A DNA stretch of 35,925 nt, from assembly GCA_022782305.1 (NCBI GenBank), contig JALFPC010000046.1:1-35925 (forward strand). Direction: 5' to 3'. Under the pieces are notes generated by a model that was given only the letters and a program-made list of their open reading frames with translations, was not told the origin of the DNA and did not search any database. This document shows positions 6,669 through 15,509 of this stretch, piece by piece (the first letter of the stretch is position 1; the number at the start of each line of letters is the position of its first letter). The DNA is from Prevotella sp. Its GTDB lineage: Bacteria > Bacteroidota > Bacteroidia > Bacteroidales > Bacteroidaceae. Made by a program: the position numbers and the translations under genes.

Positions 6669-7394
6669 CTAATCCTCGTCGGGCAACAGGTTTTCTACGT
6701 CAAGGATGTGTAGCTCCAATGCCTTTACCACCAGTCTGGTAGCATTGACGCTCATGCCGTTGTTGCCATTGGGAAAGAGTTTGCCCACCAGTTCATTTTG
6801 ACGTTTCTCAAGACTCTTCACGCCAAAGGGCATACCGCGCAGGTTGGATATTTGCTCTTTGGTGTAGCCCAGTGCCAGATGGCGCAGAAATCGCTCGTCA
6901 TACTCGTCGATTTCATAGTTTACAAAGGCATCCTGACAAGATATATCCTTGCTCACATCATGCTTGAAGCGTGCAGTGATTCGCTCAAGTATGGGTTGGT
7001 TAAACACCATGCGCTTGCCCTCCATCACACTGCTCACATCTCCTCGAGTAAGCATCTCGCCGCTCTTGAGAATGATGCCGTCGGCGCCGGCATCCAGCAC
7101 GTCTACCCATAATTTCTCATTTAGTATCTCTCCAGTGAAGATAAGGATCTTTACGTTTGGATAGGCATCCTTGGTATGGCGGCATATCTCTACACCCACG
7201 GTGGTGGAACCGCCCAGGCCAAGGTCGAGGAGCAGCAGGTCGGGCACCTCCTGCTTGATAAGTTTCCAATATGCGGCCTCGGTGTCGGCAGTGCCTATCA
7301 CCTGAGCCTCGGGTATGTCTGTCTTGATTATTCCCTCTGTGCCCTTGAGTTCGAGTGGCACATCCTCTACTATGATTACTTTGAATGGTTGCAT
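6669..7394 (-). CDS. Two-component response regulator, Bacteroidales DUF5112-kinase partner type
   Basis: A 241-residue protein. Residues 1-125 form a receiver domain: acidic pair Glu10/Asp11, phospho-acceptor Asp57 in LLLLDLGLGG, Thr87 in ILIFTGE, and Lys110 in GIILKSGE. Residues ~160-232 hold a helical output domain with YDERFLRHLALGYTKEQISN and GVKSLEKRQNEL, which looks like a diverged LuxR/GerE-type DNA-binding domain (DUF5932-like, name from memory). The family would bind DNA, but the recognition helix is unusual, so the output is not certain. It starts 5 nt after the end of the large sensor gene, which makes the two cognate partners with high likelihood. It would be transcribed from the kdgK side. 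Confidence 0.88.
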   Translation of the reverse strand: MQPFKVIIVEDVPLELKGTEGIIKTDIPEAQVIGTADTEAAYWKLIKQEVPDLLLLDLGLGGSTTVGVEICRHTKDAYPNVKILIFTGEILNEKLWVDVLDAGADGIILKSGEMLTRGDVSSVMEGKRMVFNQPILERITARFKHDVSKDISCQDAFVNYEIDEYDERFLRHLALGYTKEQISNLRGMPFGVKSLEKRQNELVGKLFPNGNNGMSVNATRLVVKALELHILDVENLLPDED

Positions 7395-7399
7395 GCTTA

Positions 7400-10300
7400 T
7401 TAACTTATTGATGGTAATACTATGTTGATATACAGTTGGTTATCAATGGTTTCTGCCCATATTCCGCATCCTCGTCTGCCCGTGGCTTCGGAGTGGTCTC
7501 TGACTGCCTGACGGCAGAGCATAAAGGGTATATTGTTGGCACTCATGATAGTGGCGGCATGGGGTTGCAGTCCGGTCATGAGCAGTTGTATGAGCACATA
7601 TCCCGCAGTGTGTGGTTTGACTGTCACCACGGGTTTGCCGCCAACGCACTGTTTGCACAGCAACTGATACATATAGGTGATGAGTGGTGCATTACCTATC
7701 ACGGTATGGTGGGTGGCAGCGGGTCCGAAGATGGTATGGAGGGGTACACGCGACATGTGTATGCTCACCGTCTGGACCTGCTGTGTGGCCTGCCTGCTGA
7801 GCACTGAATAGATGCTACGGTAATAGTCAACGAGTTCGCTCACATCCTCGAGATTGCGGTCGCCTTCTGCCACCATCTGCATGATCCTATTGGGGAAATA
7901 CATGGTTTCATGCTTGAGTGCAGACAGGCTGTTGTCTACCACCGAATTACTCACATGCATACGTTCACACTCATAACGCACCTTGCTCACCTCATCGGCA
8001 TTGCGCTCCATGTCGGCCTCTCTGTCTCCAAGCAGTTGGCACGAATGGATGAGAGTGTCTCTGATACGCTCCATAGCCATGCGGAGCGACTCAGGAAATT
8101 CCTCAAGGCTCATGGCCTCTATGGCGGCTATCTTGTGGCTGATAGGACTGGAACTGAGCAGCAGGTCATTGAACTCGTTGACCCGCTCCAAGCAGAAACG
8201 GTAATAGAGCACATGACGATAATAAATTATATAATATGCGGGCAGGATCATGAGCAGTATGACTGCCATGAGGATAATGGCCACGGTCTTGTTGGTCTGC
8301 GACTGACGCATGGCGGTGCAATAGGCTGCCAGCGTATTGTCTGCCGACATCTCCTTGAAGAGCTGGGTATAGATCCTATTATTGTATGAATAGGTGCTCC
8401 ATTTATGCAGGGCAAGGGCGGCCACGGCACTCTCATTGCGCATATCGAGAATGATGTCGTAGTCGGTCTTTATGCTGTCTCGAAACCATTTTATCTCGGG
8501 TGCCACAAGGGCCTCATTGCCATCGGCAAGGATGGGATAGCGACCATCGGGGGCTACACTGCGATAGTGGATATTGAGATAATGGCGGCAGGAGTCGGCT
8601 AATTGGAGCGTACGCTCATAACGACCCGAGACATTGGAGAAATAGGTACTGTCGGCAAAGGCTCTCGCCTTAAGCAGATAAGGTGTGGCGGCATGGGCCG
8701 AGAAGGACTGCGTGGCCATCATCATGAGCAGAAGTGCCACCCGCAGCACACCCTTGGGCAAACGGAAGAAGAGACGGCTACCCTTGCCAAGGGTGCTCTC
8801 TGCCGATATCATGCAGACATCAAAGAGATGGCTGGTCTTGCGGTATTGGTCGATGATGCCCTTGCAGTTCATCAGTCCAAAGCCATGCCCATCGTATACT
8901 TTCTGCTCAAAGAGGGTGGAAAGCAACTGAGGGCTCATACCTGGTCCTTGGTCTGACACCGATATCTCCACATAACGCTCCGACTCTTGCGTGGAGATGG
9001 TTACTATGCCGCTATCTGAGAACTTTCGGGCATTGTCTGCCAGGGTGTTGATCATGAAAAGGGTAAGTGTACGGTCTGCCTTTACTACCGCAGGAGTATC
9101 TTCAACAGACAGTTGCAACCCCTTTAGTTCAAACGACCTACGACTCTTCTTAATCATATCGAGTAGCGGCTGTAGGGCAAAACTCTCTATTCGGGTGGTC
9201 ACGCTACCCCGGCGCATCTGTATCCAATCAGTGAGCTGTTTGTTTTGCTCGTTTATATTGGCAGCTAATTCGGAGATATAGTCATAACGCTCAGCTCGCT
9301 TGGCCTCATCCTCATGACGCTCCCTGAGCAGGTGCAACTCATGCATGATACGGTCGATGAGCGGAGTAATTGAATTGACCAGCGACACTTTGGCCCTGTT
9401 GGCAAGGCTGTCGTGCATAAGGCGTTCCTCCTGCAACTGATACTGCGCCAACTGCTCACGCACCTCCTCATGCAACTCCTCGGCATGGGCCTGTTCTTGA
9501 ACAAACCTCCTCTCCCACTCTGCCAATGGCTTTAGCAGGATGCCTGCCTCGCGAGAAATGCTGCTACGGCGACTCTTACGGCTAAATACCACGAGCAACA
9601 CGAGAAGTAACACTATGGCCATGACCACCGAGAGGAGCAGGATGTTTTGTTGCCTTGCAGTGGTTTCATACATCTCAGCTCGCGACTCCAGATAGCGGTC
9701 CTGGCGTGTCTGCTCCTGCAGATCGAGATAGATATTTCGGTTATAATCGCTTTGGAATTTATCATTTACGGCTGCATAGGCCACGCTCAACTGCTCACGC
9801 ACACTGGCCACAAGGTCGGGAGCTTGACTAATGCGTGGGTCGCCCACCACAGACTCGAGATGTGACAGAGCCTGCTCATAGTCGCCCCTGTCGCGGAAAC
9901 AGGATGCAAGGGTGCGATGGGCACCGGCTATCTGGTATGCATCGCCAAAGCGCTGGAATATCTCCAGGGCTCGCTCTGCCAAATGCTGAGCAACAAAGCC
10001 ATCATCAATATCCATGCCTGTGATATATGTAATGATGGCACTGTTTTTGCGCTCAAAGTCCTGACGATCCTTAGCCACAAGGAGATGCTCTGCCATAGCC
10101 TCCATGGAATTGGCCACAAAGAAGGGATAATGCTGCCGCAGGGCAATAAGATAACATTTGCTGAGGTAATCAAACTCGAGCTGCCTCACCTCTTCACGGT
10201 TGCGGCCTTCGAGTATTCCTCCCGCACCTACGTTATAGAGATAGTTGAGATACTGTGCCGTGTCTTTCTGTATGTATCCATCGGGAGAGATTGATTGTAT

Positions 10301-10858
10301 GGCATGCTTTGACTGACGCTCTAGTCCAACATAATAAAAATATGTGGAATTGACTATCGCATACTCTGATTGGGCATACACAAGGCGCTGATGCTCTCTA
10401 AGAGTGAGTGACGTAATGTCTTCATTGATGCGCTTATGGCAGTGTTCGGCACGATGGCGATAGTCGTAAAACTCCTTGTTTCGCGACCTGCGCTGACATA
10501 GGCGCATCATCTGCACATTGGCAATCATGAGTTCTATCTGATTGTCAGATTCGCCAAACACTATTTGCAGAAGACTGTCGGCACGACCATAGTCCATATT
10601 GGCTATGGAGACAAAGGCAAGATTATTATACGCTTCTGCCCTGCCAGACGGATAGTTCCCAGACAGGCTGATGGCACGGCGGGCATAAGCAGCCGTAGAA
10701 TCAAGATCTCGGTAATGGTATGCGTAACTCTGATCATTCAGCCTGTCTACAACGGGATTGGAAGTCTCAGTACAAGCCGAAAGAATAAAAAGGCTCCGTA
10801 TGACGAGCAGCCATACGAAGCCTTTAATATATTGTATGTTATCCGCGTGCCTTAGCAA
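7400..10858 (-). CDS. Large membrane-anchored sensor with two kinase-like halves (DUF5112/DUF5113 type)
   Basis: About 1152 residues from a TTG start at 10858; no ATG exists in frame near the signal sequence. Numbered from that TTG: lipoprotein-like signal with LFILSAC (Cys29), TPR-like helices ~40-385, membrane segment ~405-425, coiled coil and dimerisation helices to ~570, and an HATPase domain with N-box LADNARKF (606-613), G1 DQGPGM (636-641) and G2 GHGFGL (657-662). A second signal-like segment (704-723) starts a short outer-side region, then a membrane span (~858-879) and a second kinase-like part with an H-box-like LKHETMYFP (His983) but no clear ATP-binding motifs. Such proteins are known in Bacteroidales with unknown signal. 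The frame stays open through the last seven codons of eda, which it overlaps by 20 nt, and the response regulator starts 5 nt after it. The exact start is uncertain; a GTG at 10963 lies deep inside eda and is less likely. Confidence 0.85.
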   Translation of the reverse strand: MLRHADNIQYIKGFVWLLVIRSLFILSACTETSNPVVDRLNDQSYAYHYRDLDSTAAYARRAISLSGNYPSGRAEAYNNLAFVSIANMDYGRADSLLQIVFGESDNQIELMIANVQMMRLCQRRSRNKEFYDYRHRAEHCHKRINEDITSLTLREHQRLVYAQSEYAIVNSTYFYYVGLERQSKHAIQSISPDGYIQKDTAQYLNYLYNVGAGGILEGRNREEVRQLEFDYLSKCYLIALRQHYPFFVANSMEAMAEHLLVAKDRQDFERKNSAIITYITGMDIDDGFVAQHLAERALEIFQRFGDAYQIAGAHRTLASCFRDRGDYEQALSHLESVVGDPRISQAPDLVASVREQLSVAYAAVNDKFQSDYNRNIYLDLQEQTRQDRYLESRAEMYETTARQQNILLLSVVMAIVLLLVLLVVFSRKSRRSSISREAGILLKPLAEWERRFVQEQAHAEELHEEVREQLAQYQLQEERLMHDSLANRAKVSLVNSITPLIDRIMHELHLLRERHEDEAKRAERYDYISELAANINEQNKQLTDWIQMRRGSVTTRIESFALQPLLDMIKKSRRSFELKGLQLSVEDTPAVVKADRTLTLFMINTLADNARKFSDSGIVTISTQESERYVEISVSDQGPGMSPQLLSTLFEQKVYDGHGFGLMNCKGIIDQYRKTSHLFDVCMISAESTLGKGSRLFFRLPKGVLRVALLLMMMATQSFSAHAATPYLLKARAFADSTYFSNVSGRYERTLQLADSCRHYLNIHYRSVAPDGRYPILADGNEALVAPEIKWFRDSIKTDYDIILDMRNESAVAALALHKWSTYSYNNRIYTQLFKEMSADNTLAAYCTAMRQSQTNKTVAIILMAVILLMILPAYYIIYYRHVLYYRFCLERVNEFNDLLLSSSPISHKIAAIEAMSLEEFPESLRMAMERIRDTLIHSCQLLGDREADMERNADEVSKVRYECERMHVSNSVVDNSLSALKHETMYFPNRIMQMVAEGDRNLEDVSELVDYYRSIYSVLSRQATQQVQTVSIHMSRVPLHTIFGPAATHHTVIGNAPLITYMYQLLCKQCVGGKPVVTVKPHTAGYVLIQLLMTGLQPHAATIMSANNIPFMLCRQAVRDHSEATGRRGCGIWAETIDNQLYINIVLPSIS

Positions 10859-11507
10859 TGTATCCCAATGCCTCCTGGCACTTGTCGGTGATAGCCTGCC
10901 AGTTCTCAGCGGCGATGACTTCTTTGGGGAAGAGTTTTGAACCCATGCCCACGCAGAATACACCTGCCTTGATCCATGATGTCAGGTTTGCCTCGTCGGG
11001 AGACACACCACCAGTAACCATCAGTTTAGACCATGGCATAGGAGCCATGAGACCCTTCACGAGATTTGGACCGAGCACATCACCAGGGAAGATCTTGCAG
11101 AGGTCGCAACCAGTCTCCTGGGCTGCTCCCACCTCAGACACACTTCCGCAACCTGGTGTGTAAGCCACCAGACGACGATTGCAGATCTTTGAAATCTCTG
11201 GATTGAAGAGAGGACCAACCACGAAGCATGCGCCCAACTGGATATAGAGGGCGGCAGTAGCAGGGTCAACAACAGAGCCTACTCCTAATGCTAGTTCGGG
11301 GCACTCCTTGGCGGCAAACTTCACAACCTCTTCGAACACCTCGTGGGCGAAATCGCCACGGTTGGTAAACTCAAAGGCTCTGACACCACCATCGTAGCAT
11401 GCCTTCACTACCTTCTTGGCCACTTCGGCATCTTTATGGTAGAAAACAGGCACCATGCCAGTCTGACCTATCTTGGCCAAAACGGCTATCTTATCAAATT
11501 TTGCCAT
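10839..11507 (-). CDS. eda: 2-dehydro-3-deoxy-phosphogluconate (KDPG/KHG) aldolase
   Basis: A 222-residue class I aldolase (EC 4.1.2.14) that splits KDPG to pyruvate and glyceraldehyde 3-phosphate, the last step of hexuronate breakdown. The Schiff-base lysine is Lys138 in [10 protein letters not shown], the catalytic Glu46 and Arg50 lie in FEFTNRGD, and the phosphate loop is in [13 protein letters not shown]. Length matches the family. It follows kdgK by 41 nt on the same strand and certainly shares its transcript. Its last 20 nt overlap the likely start of the large sensor gene, suggesting coupled translation. ATG 11507 is the only sensible start. Confidence 0.96.
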   Translation of the reverse strand: MAKFDKIAVLAKIGQTGMVPVFYHKDAEVAKKVVKACYDGGVRAFEFTNRGDFAHEVFEEVVKFAAKECPELALGVGSVVDPATAALYIQLGACFVVGPLFNPEISKICNRRLVAYTPGCGSVSEVGAAQETGCDLCKIFPGDVLGPNLVKGLMAPMPWSKLMVTGGVSPDEANLTSWIKAGVFCVGMGSKLFPKEVIAAENWQAITDKCQEALGYIAKARG

Positions 11508-11548
11508 TTGCTTGTCTTGTTATATTTATGAATTATGTGTATGCGGTA

Positions 11549-12574
11549 TTATCTCTGTACACGACCAGAAGCGTCGCCACCTGCGAGGTTCTCAACCTCT
11601 TCCTTGCTCACAAGGTTGAAGTCGCCAGGTATGGTGTGCTTCAATGCTGATGCTGCCACAGCGAACTCGAGGGCCTTGCCCTGATTGTCGGGGTATGTGA
11701 GCAGGCCATGGATGAGACCACCTGAGAAGGAGTCACCACCACCTACACGGTCGATAATAGGCATGATATCATAGTGCTTGCTCTGATAAAACTCCTTGCC
11801 ATCATAGATGAGAGCCTTCCAGCCATTATGTGTGGCAGAGAGCGACTCACGGAGTGTGGAAACGACATACTTGAAACCAAAGGTGTCCATCATTCCCTTG
11901 AAAATGCCATAGTATCCCTCGGCATCTGTCTTGCCACCCTCTACGTCGGCCTCTGGTTTGAAACCAAGGCAGAGTTGGGCGTCTTCCTCATTGCCAATGC
12001 ATACATCCACATATTTCATCAGAGGTTTCATGATGCTCTGTGCCTTCTCGCTTGTCCACAACTTCTTGCGGAAGTTGAGGTCTACAGACACTGTCACACC
12101 ATGACGCTTGGCTGCCTCACAAGCCAAACGGGTGAGTTCGGCTGCCTTGTCGCTGATAGCTGGGGTGATGCCACTCCAGTGGAACCAGTCGGCTCCTTCC
12201 ATTACTGCATCGAAGTCAAAGTCTGATGGATCAGCCTCTGCTATTGAACTGCCTGCACGGTCGTAGATAACCTTTGATGGACGCATAGAAGCACCTGTCT
12301 CAAGATAGTAGATACCTACACGATTGCCACCACGAGCCACGAAGTCAGTATGTACACCATATTTGCGCAGGGCATTCACGGCACACTGACCAATCTCATG
12401 CTTGGGCAACTTGGATACAAAATAGGCATCATGACCATAATTTGCGCAACTGACAGCCACGTTGGCCTCGCCACCACCATATACAACATCAAAGCTTTCG
12501 CTCTGAACAAATCTCTTCTGTCCGGGAGAAGACAGACGGAGCATAATCTCTCCTAATGTTACTACTTTTGCCAT
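11549..12574 (-). CDS. kdgK: 2-dehydro-3-deoxygluconokinase (PfkB family)
   Basis: A 341-residue sugar kinase (EC 2.7.1.45) that phosphorylates 2-keto-3-deoxygluconate to KDPG, which the next gene's product cleaves. PfkB signatures are clear: VVYGGGEANVAVSCANYG near 30-48 and DRVGGGDSFSGGLIHGLL with catalytic Asp281. SVDLNFRKKLW and IGNEEDAQLCLG fit the KDGK branch. It is the first gene of the minus-strand unit, divergent from the LacI-type regulator gene across 216 nt, so that regulator probably controls it. Substrate assignment rests on both the sequence and the neighbours eda and uxaA. Confidence 0.93.
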   Translation of the reverse strand: MAKVVTLGEIMLRLSSPGQKRFVQSESFDVVYGGGEANVAVSCANYGHDAYFVSKLPKHEIGQCAVNALRKYGVHTDFVARGGNRVGIYYLETGASMRPSKVIYDRAGSSIAEADPSDFDFDAVMEGADWFHWSGITPAISDKAAELTRLACEAAKRHGVTVSVDLNFRKKLWTSEKAQSIMKPLMKYVDVCIGNEEDAQLCLGFKPEADVEGGKTDAEGYYGIFKGMMDTFGFKYVVSTLRESLSATHNGWKALIYDGKEFYQSKHYDIMPIIDRVGGGDSFSGGLIHGLLTYPDNQGKALEFAVAASALKHTIPGDFNLVSKEEVENLAGGDASGRVQR

Positions 12575-12628
12575 TTTTCTTTATTTGAATTTATGTTTAA
12601 TAGATCAATTAATATATGTTTGCGAGCA

Positions 12629-12660
12629 CAAAAATAGCAACTATTTCTGAAATAACGAAA
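12629..12660 (-). promoter_or_regulatory. Candidate kdgK promoter
   Basis: Minus strand TATTTTTG (12629-12636) is a full -7 match. At a 20-nt spacer lies TTTC (12657-12660), one base off the -33 consensus. The leader to the kdgK ATG would be about 48 nt. Confidence 0.45.
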
Positions 12661-12701
12661 TAAATCGCATTTTTTTTTCATCATTGACCAAAATAATTGC
12701 C

Positions 12702-12715
12702 TGTGCATTCGCACA
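12702..12715. promoter_or_regulatory. Candidate operator palindrome between kdgK and the regulator gene
   Basis: TGTGC-ATTC-GCACA is a perfect 5-bp inverted repeat in the shared intergenic region, 17 nt upstream of the regulator gene's -7 element (TATTTTTG, 12732-12739) and partly flanked by AATTG and CAATT. LacI-family proteins bind such dyads, but the short arms allow a chance occurrence. Confidence 0.3.
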
Positions 12716-12790
12716 ATTCAAATTTTATTGGTATTTTTGCACTTGTAATAACAAAATGTTGGCACATGCCTATCATCATCAATATTGCAA

Positions 12791-13858
12791 ATGGCTTCAG
12801 ACAAGATAAGAATAAAAGACGTGGCTGAACTGGCCGGAGTTTCCGTGGGCACCGTTGACCGTGTGCTACATGGCAGGCCAAACGTGTCAGAGGCTTCAAG
12901 GAAAAAAGTGGAGAAAGCCTTGAGCGAAATGAATTATACACCCAATATGTATGCCAGCGCACTGGCTCATAACAAAACATACCATTTTGTTTGTATCATA
13001 CCAAAACATGAGTCGGAGGCTTATTGGGAAGAAATCGAAGAAGGGGCAATGAAAGCATGCGAGCACCGCAGAGACTTCAATGTGAATGTCAAGATGATGT
13101 ATTACAGACGATTCAGACCAGAAACCTTCGACGAGGTGACAAGCGAATGCCTCAAACTAAATCCTGATGGTGTGATTATTGTTCCATCCAAACTTGACGT
13201 GACACGAAAGTTCACTGACAAACTGCATGCCACCGGCATTCCGTTTGTGATGCTCGATAGTTATATGCCCGACCTGCGCCCACTGGCGTTCTATGGACAA
13301 GACTCCTTCTGCAGCGGTTATTTCGCAGCACGCATGCTCATGCTGCTGGCCAAGGACGAAAAGGAGATCATGATGATGAAACAAATGAAAAATGGACTCA
13401 TTGCCAGCAAACAGCAGGAGAACAGAGAAACAGGGTTCAGACATTACATGCATGACCACTTTCCTGATATTGTCATTTCTGAGGTAAACCTGCCACTGGA
13501 CGCCGGAAGGGATTCATACGCCGAAATACTCGAAGATTTCTTTGCCGCACACCCCGACGTGCATCACTGCGTCACATTCTGCTCAAAAGCACATATCGTA
13601 GGTGAGTTCCTACTTAAAAGCAACAGGAGAAACGTGCAGATAATGGGCTACGACATGGTAGAGAAAAATGCACTTTGCCTAAGGCAGGGGGCCATCTCTT
13701 TTCTCATAGCTCAACATGGATATATGCAGGGATACTCGTGCGTGGAAACGCTCTTTGAGGCTATAGTGCTGAAAAAGGAGGTTAACCCCGTGAACTATAT
13801 GCCCATAGAGATACTGACTAAAGAGAACGTGGACTTCTATAGGCGCACACAACTCTGA
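12791..13858 (+). CDS. LacI-family transcriptional regulator of uronate genes
   Basis: A 355-residue regulator. Residues ~6-55 are a LacI-type HTH and hinge: IRIKDVAELAGVSVGTVDRV followed by LHGRPNVSEASRKKVEKAL. The rest is a periplasmic-binding-protein-like sensor domain, with DGVIIVPSK, PFVMLDSYMPDLRPLAFYGQ and VQIMGYDMVEKN marking the usual sugar-binding segments. ATG 12791 is preferred over a TTG two codons earlier. It lies divergent from kdgK-eda and upstream of uxaA on the same strand, so it probably senses a pathway intermediate and controls both transcripts. The effector cannot be read from the sequence; KDG or a hexuronate is a reasonable guess. Confidence 0.9.
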   Translation: MASDKIRIKDVAELAGVSVGTVDRVLHGRPNVSEASRKKVEKALSEMNYTPNMYASALAHNKTYHFVCIIPKHESEAYWEEIEEGAMKACEHRRDFNVNVKMMYYRRFRPETFDEVTSECLKLNPDGVIIVPSKLDVTRKFTDKLHATGIPFVMLDSYMPDLRPLAFYGQDSFCSGYFAARMLMLLAKDEKEIMMMKQMKNGLIASKQQENRETGFRHYMHDHFPDIVISEVNLPLDAGRDSYAEILEDFFAAHPDVHHCVTFCSKAHIVGEFLLKSNRRNVQIMGYDMVEKNALCLRQGAISFLIAQHGYMQGYSCVETLFEAIVLKKEVNPVNYMPIEILTKENVDFYRRTQL

Positions 13859-13921
13859 AACGCAAAACGAAACAGGTGTGTATGCTAATAATGATAATTC
13901 AAACTAATTAATTACAATAAT

Positions 13922-15418
13922 ATGAAACAAACTTATTTACAAATCAGTCCCATTGACACTGTAGTGGTTTGCCTGACTCCACATAAGACTGGAGACATCA
14001 TCACTGTCAACGGAAAACAAATCACAATCTGCCAGGATACCCCTGCAGGTCACAAAATCCTTATCAAAGATACACAGAAGGATGAGGACATCATAAAATA
14101 TGGATATCCTATTGGACATGCAAAGCAAAACATGACAGCTGGACAGTGGGTAAACGAGAATAACCTGCAAACCAACTTGGCAGGCACACTCAATTATACT
14201 TATAACCTGGTGGAAAAGGAACCATGCGCATATATAAACGAACAACGCACTTTCAAGGGTTATGTGCGCAAAAATGGTGATGTGGGCACTCGAAACGAAA
14301 TATGGATTGTGCCTACAGTGGGATGCGTAAACGGAATCACCGAAAAACTGGCCGAGAGACTGCGCAAAGAAACTGGCTACCAGGGAGTGGACTCTATTTA
14401 CGCATGGCATCACAACTACGGTTGTTCGCAGTTGAGCGGCGACCATGAAAACACACGTAAGGTGCTACGCGACATAACCCTGCACCCAAACGCAGGAGCT
14501 GTGCTCATCGTGGGACTGGGATGCGAAAACAACCAGCCAGAGGAATTCGTAAAAATGCTCGGCGACTATGACCACGACAGGATTAAACTGTTGGTGACAC
14601 AGAAAGTGGAGGGCGACGAGGTGGAAGCTGGTATGGAAATACTGCGCCAACTCTATAACATCGCAAAGGAAGACAAACGTACAGATGTGCCTGTAAGCAA
14701 ACTGCGCATTGGACTGAAATGCGGTGGTAGCGACGGATTCAGCGGCATTACCGCTAACCCACTGGTGGGAGAGTTTTCAGATTGGATAGTGGCACAGGGC
14801 GGCACTTCCGTGCTTACCGAGGTGCCGGAGATGTTTGGAGCAGAAACCATTCTCATGAACAGATGCTCCAACAAAGAACTCTTCGACAAAACAGTCAAGA
14901 TGATCAACGGATTCAAGGAATACTTTCTCAGTCATGGAGAACCTGTGGGTGAAAACCCATCGCCAGGAAACAAGGCAGGCGGCATCTCTACCCTCGAAGA
15001 CAAAGCACTTGGATGCACACAGAAATGCGGGCATTCACAGGTTATGGGGGTACTCGAATATGGAGAGCGCATAGAAACAGACGGACTGAACCTGCTTGCT
15101 GCACCTGGCAACGACCTCGTGGCTTCTACAGCTTTAGCTGCAGCAGGATGCCAGATTGTGCTCTTCACCACAGGACGCGGCACTCCATTCGGAACATTCG
15201 TACCTACCATGAAGATAGCCACCAATCCAACACTCGCTGCCAACAAACCTAACTGGATTGACTTCAGCGCAGGACAACTGCTCGAGGGTAAGACAATGCT
15301 ACAACTCGTACCAGAGTTTATAGACAAGATTCTGGCAGTGGCAAGCGGCGAAAAGGCCAGAAACGAAATCAACGACTATAGAGAAATCGCAATATTCAAA
15401 ACTGGTGTAACACTTTAA
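13922..15418 (+). CDS. uxaA: Altronate dehydratase
   Basis: A 498-residue enzyme (EC 4.2.1.7) that dehydrates D-altronate to 2-keto-3-deoxygluconate. The N-terminal ~90 residues are an SAF domain (ISPIDTVVVCLTPHKTGD), and the rest is the UxaA/GarD catalytic domain, with GYVRKNGDVGTRNEIWIVPT, VGCVNGITEKLAERL, IGLKCGGSDGFSGITANPLV and CTQKCGHSQVMGVLEYGERI. Cysteines and histidines in these motifs suit the iron-dependent family. The single chain holds both parts, as in E. coli. It lies 63 nt after the regulator gene and supplies the substrate of KdgK. Mannonate dehydratase (UxuA) and tagaturonate reductase (UxaB) genes are not in the window. Confidence 0.96.
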   Translation: MKQTYLQISPIDTVVVCLTPHKTGDIITVNGKQITICQDTPAGHKILIKDTQKDEDIIKYGYPIGHAKQNMTAGQWVNENNLQTNLAGTLNYTYNLVEKEPCAYINEQRTFKGYVRKNGDVGTRNEIWIVPTVGCVNGITEKLAERLRKETGYQGVDSIYAWHHNYGCSQLSGDHENTRKVLRDITLHPNAGAVLIVGLGCENNQPEEFVKMLGDYDHDRIKLLVTQKVEGDEVEAGMEILRQLYNIAKEDKRTDVPVSKLRIGLKCGGSDGFSGITANPLVGEFSDWIVAQGGTSVLTEVPEMFGAETILMNRCSNKELFDKTVKMINGFKEYFLSHGEPVGENPSPGNKAGGISTLEDKALGCTQKCGHSQVMGVLEYGERIETDGLNLLAAPGNDLVASTALAAAGCQIVLFTTGRGTPFGTFVPTMKIATNPTLAANKPNWIDFSAGQLLEGKTMLQLVPEFIDKILAVASGEKARNEINDYREIAIFKTGVTL

Positions 15419-15448
15419 CATCAGGGAATATTCATATTATCAACTTTT

Positions 15449-15486
15449 ATTGGCGGAGCAATAAGCAACTTATTGCTACCGCCAAT
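15449..15486 (+). terminator. Two-part hairpin between uxaA and the antiporter gene
   Basis: ATTGGCGG (15449-15456) pairs with CCGCCAAT (15479-15486), and inside it GCAATAAG (15458-15465) pairs with CTTATTGC (15469-15476) around CAA. A small bulge separates the stems. No U-run follows, only ATATAAA, so it may act as an mRNA stabiliser, a processing site or a partial terminator that lowers expression of the antiporter gene relative to uxaA. Confidence 0.55.
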
Positions 15487-15509
15487 ATATAAACCGGCAC
15501 ATTACAAAC

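Noticed and set aside
10859..10963. GTG start giving 35 more residues to the large sensor
   Set aside because: It lies over 100 nt inside eda, and the extra residues precede a clear signal sequence, which should be N-terminal.
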